From assembly GCA_017464245.1 (NCBI GenBank), contig JAFUDV010000037.1, forward strand, positions 1 through 32,438: a stretch of 32,438 bases of DNA, in the 5' to 3' direction. The translations under genes and the position numbers were made by a program. How positions within the stretch are numbered: the first letter of the stretch is position 1; each line of letters begins with the position of its first letter. The notes beneath the pieces are model-generated. The model made no database searches and was not told the DNA's origin. It was given only the letters and a program-made list of their open reading frames with translations. The stretch comes from Bacteroidales bacterium (GTDB taxonomy: Bacteria; Bacteroidota; Bacteroidia; Bacteroidales; UBA932). Of the stretch, positions 16,099 through 24,052 are shown piece after piece.

Positions 16099-17925
16099 AT
16101 GAAAAAGATTATCACCATACTCTTCACGACGGCGCTTCTGTCCGTCACCTCGTGCAGCCTCTTCCTCGAGAAGCCGGATACCACGGGTACCGTGGACCAG
16201 GAGGCCGTGTTCTCCACCACGAAGAATGCCCGCGCCGCCCTGATGTCCTGCTATCGCAACGTCCTCCGCCACGGCTGGCCGGGCGGCATGGGCATCGGCC
16301 ACTGTACCTACGGGGCCATCTCCGGCGAGGTGGGCCGCGGCTACAACTGGCACGGCAGTTACCATATCTCCCAGCAGGGCCTGACCGTGAACGGCACGGA
16401 CGGCTCCGATGCGGGCGCCGAGAATTACGGCAACAACTGGCGCTTCATCCGGGAGTGCTACATCGTCATCGAAAACGTGGACAACGTCGCGGACATGTCC
16501 GACGCGGACAAGGCCGTGATCAAGGCCGAAGCCACGGCGCTCATCGCCTATCGCTACATGGGCATGTTCTACCGCTACGGCGGCGTGCCCATCGTGGAGA
16601 AGTCCTTCGAATCCTCCGACGACCTGAGCGCCCCGCGCGCCTCGCTCGCCGAGATGGTCGATTTCATCTCCCGCCTGTGCGACGAGGCCGCCGAGGTCCT
16701 TCCCGCCAAGTGGGACGGGGCCAACACCGGCCGCATGACCAAGGGCGCCGCCCTGGCCATCAAGGCCCGGACGCTGCTTTTCGCCGCCCGTCCGCTGTTC
16801 AACAGTGCGACGCCTTACCTGGACAACGGCGAACACAATGACTTGATCTGCTTCGGAAACGCGGACAAGGAGCGCTGGAAGGCGGCCATCGACGCCAACG
16901 AGGCGGTCCTCGCCTGGGCGGCCGCGAACGGCGTGGCCCTCCTGAACACCGGCGGCGCCGGTGCGGGGCAGCCCAATCCGAATGCCTTCGACGACTACGG
17001 CAAGGCGACGTCGGTCCCCGCCAACGAGGAACTGATCCTCGCCTACAAGTTCGACGACACCGGCGGCTGGGATCCCCTGGTGAACTTCATCAACACCTCC
17101 CGCTACCAGGGCAACAACCGCTACGATACCGACTGCAGCGGCGTCCTGACGAACCACTTGGAGAAGTACTGGGCCGCCGACGGCTCCGAAATGTCCTGGC
17201 CGAAGGTCGGTGACGCGCTTCCCCGGAACGGCTCCGACTGGGTCGCCAACGTCGCGAAGATCGAGCCGCGCGCCAAGGCCGACATCAAGTTCGGCGGTCA
17301 CGACTCCGCGAACAATCCCGGCGACTATTACTGGCAGAATGCCGGCTGGAACCGTGGCGGCTATGCGGCCGACAAGGACAAGGGCGACGTCTTCCCCAAT
17401 GCCATCGACAGTGACAAGGGCTGCGGCGAGCGCACGAAGTTCTTCTACCATGCGGGCAGCCGTACCTGGTTCGAACCGCCGCTCTTCCGCCTGGCCGAGA
17501 CCTACCTCAACCTGGCGGAGGCCTACAACGAGTACGGCAACAGCGCCAAGGCCCTGGAGAACCTGAACAAGGTCCACAACCGCGCCGGTCTCCCGGCCGT
17601 CACCGAGACCGACCAGGCGAAACTCCGCGCCATCATCCAGCGCGAATGTGCCGTCGAATTCTTCCAGGAGAACCACCGCTACTACGACGTGAAACATTGG
17701 AAACTGGCCGATATCGGGAACGGTATCTGCGGCGGTACGATGCGGATGCTCCAGTTCAACATCAAGAACGATGACAGTGTGGTTTGGCCGTACGCGGCGA
17801 ACAATGTCGAGACTTACTGGGACGCCGTCGCCTACAATTCCTACTGGTCCGACGCGATGTTCCTGGAGCCGTTCCCCCAGACCGAAATCAACAAGGGAAC
17901 CATTACCCAGAACCCCGGTTATTGA
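16099..17925 (+). CDS. SusD-like surface glycan-binding lipoprotein, pair 1
   Basis: 608 residues, lipobox SVTSC (Cys19). SusD/RagB traits: an alpha-helical TPR-like core, a helix with EATALIAYRYMGMFYRYGGV followed by PIVEK, AALAIKARTLLFAARPLFN, ETYLNLAEAYNEYGN, VEFFQENHRYYDVKHWK, and the terminal motif QNPGY. It caps the SusC at 12798 on the cell surface and binds incoming oligosaccharide. It is somewhat longer than the second SusD (554 residues). It starts 13 bases after the SusC stop and is clearly in the same operon. Confidence 0.96.
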   Translation: MKKIITILFTTALLSVTSCSLFLEKPDTTGTVDQEAVFSTTKNARAALMSCYRNVLRHGWPGGMGIGHCTYGAISGEVGRGYNWHGSYHISQQGLTVNGTDGSDAGAENYGNNWRFIRECYIVIENVDNVADMSDADKAVIKAEATALIAYRYMGMFYRYGGVPIVEKSFESSDDLSAPRASLAEMVDFISRLCDEAAEVLPAKWDGANTGRMTKGAALAIKARTLLFAARPLFNSATPYLDNGEHNDLICFGNADKERWKAAIDANEAVLAWAAANGVALLNTGGAGAGQPNPNAFDDYGKATSVPANEELILAYKFDDTGGWDPLVNFINTSRYQGNNRYDTDCSGVLTNHLEKYWAADGSEMSWPKVGDALPRNGSDWVANVAKIEPRAKADIKFGGHDSANNPGDYYWQNAGWNRGGYAADKDKGDVFPNAIDSDKGCGERTKFFYHAGSRTWFEPPLFRLAETYLNLAEAYNEYGNSAKALENLNKVHNRAGLPAVTETDQAKLRAIIQRECAVEFFQENHRYYDVKHWKLADIGNGICGGTMRMLQFNIKNDDSVVWPYAANNVETYWDAVAYNSYWSDAMFLEPFPQTEINKGTITQNPGY

Positions 17926-17928
17926 TTG

Positions 17929-17936
17929 AAAGGAGG
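17929..17936 (+). promoter_or_regulatory. Canonical Shine-Dalgarno site ahead of SusC 2
   Basis: AAAGGAGG lies 6 bases before the ATG at 17943. None of the other gene starts in the window that I checked has such a strong, well-spaced anti-SD match. The site fixes the start of the second SusC at 17943. Confidence 0.8.
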
Positions 17937-17942
17937 ATTGCT

Positions 17943-20732
17943 ATGAAACAATTGATTACTAGATATTCCGCGCTACTTTGCGCCTTTCTCGCGGCCGTGA
18001 CGCTCTCGGCCCAGGAATACGGCACGGGCGCCATTTCCACCGCCTCCGGCGACCAACTTTACAAGACCGAGAACGCCAACCTGTCCAATACCTTCGCCGG
18101 TGCCTTCAACGGGCTCGCGGTGATGCAGGGAAGCGGCGAACTGGGCAACAACACGGCCAAGTGGCTTGTCCGCGGCATGGGATCCTACGGCGTGGGCTCC
18201 TGGTCTACCGCCAAGATCTTCGTGGACGGGTTCGAGGTGAACAAGGAGTATATGTCCGCCATCTCGCCGGCCGAGATCGAGAAAGTCGAAGTCCTCAAGG
18301 ACGCCGCGGCCCTCGCCCTCTACGGCGAACGGGGCGCCAACGGCGTCATCCGGATCACCACCCGGCGTGGTGCCGAAGGCCGTCCGACCGTGAGCGCCCG
18401 CGTGCGCTACGGCCTGCAGGCCCCCGCTTCCCTCCAGAAGCCCCTGGGCTCCTATGAATTCGCGTCCCTGTACAACCAGGCTGTCTCCAACGACAACGGC
18501 ATGGTCTGGACTCCGGCGTACAGCCAGTCCCAACTCGATGCCTACAAGAACGGCACCGGCGTGGACGTGGACTGGTACGGCCAGGCGATGCGTTCCTTCG
18601 GCCAGTTCCGGGATGCCGACGTCATCCTGAACGGCGGCTCCAAGGACGCCCGCTACAATGTCAACCTGGATTACCTGGGCAATTCCGGCCTGCTGTCGGC
18701 CAGGAATTCCGACTCGGCCCGGAACCTCGGCTACGACCGTTTCAACATCCGGGCGAACCTGGATTTCAACGTTCTGAAGATCTTCGAGGTCCGTTTCGAC
18801 ATGGGCGGCCGGATCGAGATGCTGCATCGTCCGAACTACGCGGTGTCCAGCCTCTTCGGCGACCTCGCCCGCTATCCGTCCAATATCTACCCTGTCTATG
18901 ACGACGCGGAACAGACGCACCTGAGCGGTACGGCCGTGTATCCCAACAACCCGTACGCTTCCGTCAACGAACTGGGCTGGTATTCCTACAAGGGACGCAG
19001 CCTGCAGACGAACCTCGCCGTGCGGGAGCGCCTGGATATGATCGCCAAGGGCCTGTATCTGGAAGAGGCGGTGTCGCTGTACAGCTACACGCTCAGCACC
19101 TATTCCAAGACGAAGGATTATGCCCGCTGGTTCGGCGGCACCACCACGACCACGAACCAGACGACCAACCTCACCGCCAGCGGCTACGGCTCCGGCGGCA
19201 TGCAGGACTGGAAGCAGGGCCGGGTGACCCTGGGTTACGACAAGACGGAAGGCCCGCACTATGTGAGCGCCGCCTTGAACGGCAACGTGTCCGCCTACAA
19301 GGGTGACGGCTACTTCTCCTACAAGTATAACACGCTGAACCTGAATGGGTACGTGAAATACGACTATGACCACCGGTACATCCTGGAGGCCGCCTTCTCC
19401 GAGTTCGGCAACGATGCCTATGCGCCGGGACACCGCTGGGCCTTCTATCCGACGGGCTCTTTCGCCTGGGTCCTCTCCAATGAGGAATTCCTCAAGGGAT
19501 CGGCCTTCAACCTCCTGAAACTGCGCGCGTCGGCGGGTCTTTCCGGTTTCTCCGATTCCGGTTCGACCTCGGTCCTTGCGGATTACTCCTCCAACGGACG
19601 CTACCTGTTCAAGGATTACTACACCTACAGTTATATCGGTTCCTTCTACACCGGTGCCACCAATCCGGCCTGGCAGAGCACCCTCGTCCCGATGTTCGTC
19701 CCCAATGAGGACGTGCACGCCGAGAAGAGCCTCAAGTTCAACGTGGGTCTGGACGCCCGGGTCGGCGGGTTCTCGCTGACGGCGGACGCCTTCCTGGACA
19801 AGCGCTCCGACATCCTCACCCTGGACAACTCCCTGATGGGCTACTACGGTAAGCAGTACAGTTTCTCCAACATCGGCAAAATGACCAACAAGGGTGTTGA
19901 GCTGGAGATGGCTTACGAGGGTGTCAGCGGCGATTTCGGCTACCGGATCTTCGGATCGGCCGCCTATACGCACAACACTGTGGACTATATGGCGGAGGTC
20001 ACGCCGGCCAATGCCTTCAGCGCCGCCACGGGCCGTCCCTACGGCACGTACATCGGCCTGGTGGCCGACGGATTCTATGACATCGACGACTTCGACGACG
20101 CCGGGAACCTTGTCTCCGGCATCGCCCTGCCGGCCTTCGGCGCCGTGCAGCCGGGTGACGTGAAGTACCTGGACCTGGACAAGAATGGCATCGTGGACCA
20201 GAACGACGTCACCAAGATCGGCCGCAGTTGGGTCCCCGAATGGAACTTCGCCTTCGGCGGAAAGGTCTCCTACAAGGGCTTCGACCTCGAATGCCTGTTC
20301 CAGGGCATGGCCGGAGTGAGCGCGAACCTGCTGGACAACTGGACCCAGACCGTCGCCTTCGTGGACAACGGCAACGCCTACCCCATCGCGAAGGGCGCCT
20401 GGGCCTACTATCCCACGGAAGGGATCGACAACCGCGCGAACGCCACCTACCCGCGTCTCACCACGCAGGGCAATTCCAACAACTACCGGGCGAGTTCCCT
20501 GTGGATCAAGGACGCTTCCTTCCTGAAACTGAGGAATGTCGAACTGGGCTACACCTTCGCTTCCAAGGATCCGGACAAGGCAGGCGTCAAGGCCTTCCGC
20601 TGCTTCGTGAACGGACAGAACCTCTTCACTTTCAGTCCGCTGCTGAAGGAGTGGGGACGGGATCCCGAGAACCTGTCCGGACTGTATCCTACGCTGAAGT
20701 CCTTCAATGCCGGCATCGCCATAACCTTCTAA
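17943..20732 (+). CDS. SusC-like outer-membrane transporter, pair 2, N-terminally short
   Basis: 929 residues from the ATG at 17943, chosen for the signal peptide (ending near TLSAQ) and the SD site. Unlike SusC 1, the mature protein begins directly in the plug: YGTGAISTASGD near residue 26 aligns with VTGAISSVNGSD of SusC 1, after its TonB box. There is no carboxypeptidase-D-like domain and no visible TonB box. The SusC signature EVLKDAAALALYGERGANGV (about 116-135) and a full barrel are present. The upstream in-frame extension to 17784 overlaps SusD 1 and holds no TonB box either. It is paired with the SusD at 20746 (13-base gap). It may import a different fragment class than pair 1. How it would couple to TonB is unclear. 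Confidence 0.93.
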   Translation: MKQLITRYSALLCAFLAAVTLSAQEYGTGAISTASGDQLYKTENANLSNTFAGAFNGLAVMQGSGELGNNTAKWLVRGMGSYGVGSWSTAKIFVDGFEVNKEYMSAISPAEIEKVEVLKDAAALALYGERGANGVIRITTRRGAEGRPTVSARVRYGLQAPASLQKPLGSYEFASLYNQAVSNDNGMVWTPAYSQSQLDAYKNGTGVDVDWYGQAMRSFGQFRDADVILNGGSKDARYNVNLDYLGNSGLLSARNSDSARNLGYDRFNIRANLDFNVLKIFEVRFDMGGRIEMLHRPNYAVSSLFGDLARYPSNIYPVYDDAEQTHLSGTAVYPNNPYASVNELGWYSYKGRSLQTNLAVRERLDMIAKGLYLEEAVSLYSYTLSTYSKTKDYARWFGGTTTTTNQTTNLTASGYGSGGMQDWKQGRVTLGYDKTEGPHYVSAALNGNVSAYKGDGYFSYKYNTLNLNGYVKYDYDHRYILEAAFSEFGNDAYAPGHRWAFYPTGSFAWVLSNEEFLKGSAFNLLKLRASAGLSGFSDSGSTSVLADYSSNGRYLFKDYYTYSYIGSFYTGATNPAWQSTLVPMFVPNEDVHAEKSLKFNVGLDARVGGFSLTADAFLDKRSDILTLDNSLMGYYGKQYSFSNIGKMTNKGVELEMAYEGVSGDFGYRIFGSAAYTHNTVDYMAEVTPANAFSAATGRPYGTYIGLVADGFYDIDDFDDAGNLVSGIALPAFGAVQPGDVKYLDLDKNGIVDQNDVTKIGRSWVPEWNFAFGGKVSYKGFDLECLFQGMAGVSANLLDNWTQTVAFVDNGNAYPIAKGAWAYYPTEGIDNRANATYPRLTTQGNSNNYRASSLWIKDASFLKLRNVELGYTFASKDPDKAGVKAFRCFVNGQNLFTFSPLLKEWGRDPENLSGLYPTLKSFNAGIAITF

Positions 20733-20745
20733 ATGCGCACCTGAG

Positions 20746-22410
20746 ATGAAAACAAGATATATCGCACTGGCCATCCTGGCGGCAGCCCTCACCGTTTCCT
20801 GCGACAAGTTCCTGGACACCAGCCTGGACCTGAACTCGTCCGGAGAAACCGTTGAAACCAACCGCGGTACCATCTGGAGTTTCGCGAACGCGTTCTATCC
20901 CCCGATCATCTACGGATACGGGGTGCTGGACGGCAACCTGTTCGCCGCCGCCTCCGACGAGGCGCAGCAGACGGCCGCGTCCTCCAATGCCCTGTTCTTC
21001 AACAAGGGCATGCTCAATGCGAGCGTGAATCCGATGTGGACCTACTACAACAACTGCTACGAAGGAATCCGCGCGGCGAACTTCTTCCTTGACTATGTGG
21101 CCGACGGGAAGGGCGTGGCCCTGCTGCAGCTCAACCGCAACCTGATTACCGATGCGGCGAGTTATGCCCGCGACCTCGCTTCCCTGAACTGGTACATCGC
21201 CGAGGCCCATGTCGCCCGCGCCTATTACTACAGCGAACTGATCAAGATGTACGGCGGCGTTCCCATCGTGGAACAGACCCAGCAGCAGAGCGGCGGTGAG
21301 TTCGTGGAGCGTTCCTCCTACGACGCCTGCGTGGAGTACATCGTGAAGGAAATCGACGGCTGGAAGGACCAACTCGCCCTGAACTGGGATGCCGACAACA
21401 CCCGTGAAGGCCGGTTCACCCTTGGCGCCGCGCTGGCCATCAAGGCGCGCACCCTGCTCTATGCCGCCTCTCCACTGCACAATCCTTCGAACGACCGCGC
21501 CAAGTGGGTCCGGGCTGCCGAGGCCGCCAATGAACTGATTTCCAATACGAACCTGTCCTATACGCTGGACAGCGACTATGAGGCCCTTTTCCGCGGAGGC
21601 AACTCCCTGGGAAGCAAGGAGGCCATCTACATCGTCCGCCGCGCCGCGAACAATACGATGGAGACGAACAATTACCCGATCGCCACCTCCGGCGGCAAGA
21701 GCGGCGTATGCCCGACCGAAAACCTGGTTTCCGCCTATGAGTGGATCGGCGAACCCGACCCGGCCAACCCGTACGCCAACCGCGATCCGCGCCTCGCCGC
21801 TTCCATCGTCACGAACGGCAGCACCTGGAACGGCCGCGTCATCGCCCAGGGCGCCGGCGAGACCGACGACATGGCCCGGGCCAATGCCAGCAAGACCGGT
21901 TATTACCTCAAGAAGTTCCTCACCGACGGACTGAACCTCACCCAGGGCCAGACCGCCCAGCACAACTGGATCGCCTACCGCTATGCGGAGGTCCTGCTGA
22001 ACTATGCGGAGGCCGTGAACGAGGCCTGGGGCCCGACCACGGTGCCTGCCGGTTTCCCGATGAGCGCCGCCGAGGCCCTGCAGCGGGTGCGTGACCGCGC
22101 CAGCGTCAGTCTCCCGGCCGTCGCTGCGGGTACGGTCGATTCCTTCCGCAAGGCCGTCAAGCACGAGCGCCAGGTGGAACTCGCCTTCGAGGATCATCGC
22201 TACTGGGACCTTCTCCGCTGGAAGGATGCCATGACGGTGCTCAACCAGCCGGTCCAGGGCGTGAAAGTCACCCGTACGGGCAATACGTATTCCTACAAGG
22301 TCGTGGATGTGGCCGACCGTACTTTCGCCGCCCGCAACTATTACCTGCCGCTGATGCGTTCCGAGATCGAGAACGCCGCCGGAACGTTGGAGCAGAACCC
22401 GGGTTATTGA
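20746..22410 (+). CDS. SusD-like surface glycan-binding lipoprotein, pair 2
   Basis: 554 residues, lipobox TVSC (Cys19) followed by DKFLDTS, a frequent SusD N-terminus. Typical helices follow: AEAHVARAYYYSELIKMYGG with PIVEQ, AALAIKARTLLYAASPLHN, YAEVLLNYAEAVNEAWG, VELAFEDHRYWDLLRWKD, and the closing LEQNPGY. It partners the SusC at 17943. The sequence differs substantially from SusD 1, so the two pairs are not a recent tandem duplication. The next gene starts one base after its stop, indicating tight translational coupling to the enzyme cluster downstream. Confidence 0.96.
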   Translation: MKTRYIALAILAAALTVSCDKFLDTSLDLNSSGETVETNRGTIWSFANAFYPPIIYGYGVLDGNLFAAASDEAQQTAASSNALFFNKGMLNASVNPMWTYYNNCYEGIRAANFFLDYVADGKGVALLQLNRNLITDAASYARDLASLNWYIAEAHVARAYYYSELIKMYGGVPIVEQTQQQSGGEFVERSSYDACVEYIVKEIDGWKDQLALNWDADNTREGRFTLGAALAIKARTLLYAASPLHNPSNDRAKWVRAAEAANELISNTNLSYTLDSDYEALFRGGNSLGSKEAIYIVRRAANNTMETNNYPIATSGGKSGVCPTENLVSAYEWIGEPDPANPYANRDPRLAASIVTNGSTWNGRVIAQGAGETDDMARANASKTGYYLKKFLTDGLNLTQGQTAQHNWIAYRYAEVLLNYAEAVNEAWGPTTVPAGFPMSAAEALQRVRDRASVSLPAVAAGTVDSFRKAVKHERQVELAFEDHRYWDLLRWKDAMTVLNQPVQGVKVTRTGNTYSYKVVDVADRTFAARNYYLPLMRSEIENAAGTLEQNPGY

Positions 22411-22411
22411 T

Positions 22412-24046
22412 ATGAAAAAGTTGCTGACCTCCCTTGCCGTGACCTTCTGTGCCCTGACGGCCGTCGCCCAGGTGGTGTCGGTCCAGGGGCCTGCCGCCCG
22501 CGTGCCGCAGTACGGCCGGGCCGACTTCACGGTCACCCTGAAAGGGGAGTGGAACAACCCCTGGCTTCAGGAAGAAGCCGCCCTGGACCTGCTCCTGACG
22601 GCTCCTTCCGGAAAGCAACTCGTGCTGCCCTGTTTCTATGTCGATGGCAAGAGTGGGGCGGAGAGCCGCTGGGCGGCCCGTTTCACCCCGCAGGAGAAGG
22701 GAACCTACACCTACCTGTTCCGCTATAGCGAGGACGGCCGTCCTGTCTCGGAATCTGCGAAAGGAAGTTTCGAGACGGGGAAGCCGGCCGGACACGGCAT
22801 CCTGCATACGCGGGACAACTGGACGCTCCGGTACGATGACGGGACCCCGTTCCGGGGTGTGGCGGAGAACATCTGCTGGGAATCCCGTGCGAACGACGAT
22901 TCCAAGTTCTTCAGTTCCCTCCACGAGATGCACGACCGGTATAACTATGACGTGATGCTTCCGCAGTTCGCGGCCGCCGGCGGCAATTTCACCCGGATGT
23001 GGATGTGCTCCTGGAACTTCCCGATCGACCGGCAGGACCGTTTCAACAACCCCCGCTACGAAGCGTCGGATGAGTATATGAACCCGAGCGCCGTCGCACG
23101 GCTGGACCACACCGTGGAACTGGCCGAGCGGCTGGACATCCGCATCATGCTTTGCATGGGCGGGGGCAACGTCCGGACGAACCGGGATTTCTTCAATTCG
23201 GCGGAAGCCAAGGCCCGTTACCGCAACTACCTCCGTTACATCGTCGCCCGCTGGGGCTACAGCCCGGCCATCGGCATGTGGGAGTTCTTCAACGAGATCG
23301 ACAACATCCAGTTCCGCGACCAGCGGAATCCGATCCCGGCCTCCGAAATCGTGGCCTGGCATACGGAGATGTCGGCCTACCTGAAGTCCATCGATCCTTT
23401 CGGCCATATCGTCACCACCTCCATCTCGCACCGCGACCTGGAGGGACTGAACAGCGTGAAGGACATGGACATCAATCAGAAGCACATCTACCGGGCCACC
23501 TCTTCCATCCCGGGTACGATCACCCGCTATGAGCAGCAGTTCGGGAAGCCGTATGTCATCGGCGAGTTCAGTTACGAGTGGGACTGGTCCCGGAATTTCG
23601 ACGATTTCGCCGAGGACATGGACCTGGACTTCAAACGGGGACTCTGGTACGGTATCTTCTCGCCGACGCCCGTTACGCCGATGAGTTGGTGGTGGGAGTA
23701 TTTCGAGAACCGCGGCATGGTCCCGTACTTCCGGCATGTCCGGTATGTAAGCGACCGGATGCTCAAGGATGGCAAGGGATCCTTCGAGACGGTCCCCGTA
23801 CAGGCCGATGGTGCCGACGCTTTTGCCGTCCGTTGCGGGAAGAAGGTGTATGTCTATGCCTATAACGGCTCCGACAAACCGGTGTCTTCCGTTTCCATCC
23901 CGATGGGAGGACGGTGCAAAGTGACGCCGTACGACTTCGGAAAGACCGCATTCCGGGGTGGGAAACGGGTGAAGCCGCAGGACGGCCGCCTCGTCATCCC
24001 GCTGGACCTGGCGCCGCGCCGCGAAGCCCTCTTTGAAATCAAGTAA
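22412..24046 (+). CDS. DUF5060-type N-terminal domain plus GH5-like clan GH-A hydrolase
   Basis: 544 residues with a signal peptide ending near AVAQ, so periplasmic or secreted; no lipobox seen. Residues about 22-122 are a beta-sandwich of the DUF5060 kind (GEWNNPW, RFTPQEKGTYTYLFRY). The barrel follows with TRMWMCSWNF, acid/base Glu295 in MWEFFNEIDN, His358 in QKHIY and nucleophile Glu385 in YVIGEFSYEWDW. A small C-terminal beta-domain ends the protein. It fits retaining clan GH-A, GH5-like; the precise family and subfamily are not certain. The setting suggests cleavage of mannan- or glucomannan-derived oligosaccharides. It starts 1 base after SusD 2 and is followed after 6 bases by the GH2 gene. 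Confidence 0.85.
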   Translation: MKKLLTSLAVTFCALTAVAQVVSVQGPAARVPQYGRADFTVTLKGEWNNPWLQEEAALDLLLTAPSGKQLVLPCFYVDGKSGAESRWAARFTPQEKGTYTYLFRYSEDGRPVSESAKGSFETGKPAGHGILHTRDNWTLRYDDGTPFRGVAENICWESRANDDSKFFSSLHEMHDRYNYDVMLPQFAAAGGNFTRMWMCSWNFPIDRQDRFNNPRYEASDEYMNPSAVARLDHTVELAERLDIRIMLCMGGGNVRTNRDFFNSAEAKARYRNYLRYIVARWGYSPAIGMWEFFNEIDNIQFRDQRNPIPASEIVAWHTEMSAYLKSIDPFGHIVTTSISHRDLEGLNSVKDMDINQKHIYRATSSIPGTITRYEQQFGKPYVIGEFSYEWDWSRNFDDFAEDMDLDFKRGLWYGIFSPTPVTPMSWWWEYFENRGMVPYFRHVRYVSDRMLKDGKGSFETVPVQADGADAFAVRCGKKVYVYAYNGSDKPVSSVSIPMGGRCKVTPYDFGKTAFRGGKRVKPQDGRLVIPLDLAPRREALFEIK

Positions 24047-24052
24047 CTGTCT

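Noticed and set aside
10269-16220. Stop-free reading frame of nearly 6 kb on the - strand
   Set aside because: It lies antisense to five clear genes (two lipoproteins/GH26, SusC, start of SusD). The translation is Val/Gly/Arg/His-rich without domains. It results from the strong G/C third-position bias of the + strand genes.
17784-17942. Upstream extension of SusC 2 that might supply a TonB box
   Set aside because: It overlaps the SusD 1 coding region, is Arg-rich, has no TonB box, and would bury the clear signal peptide starting at 17943.
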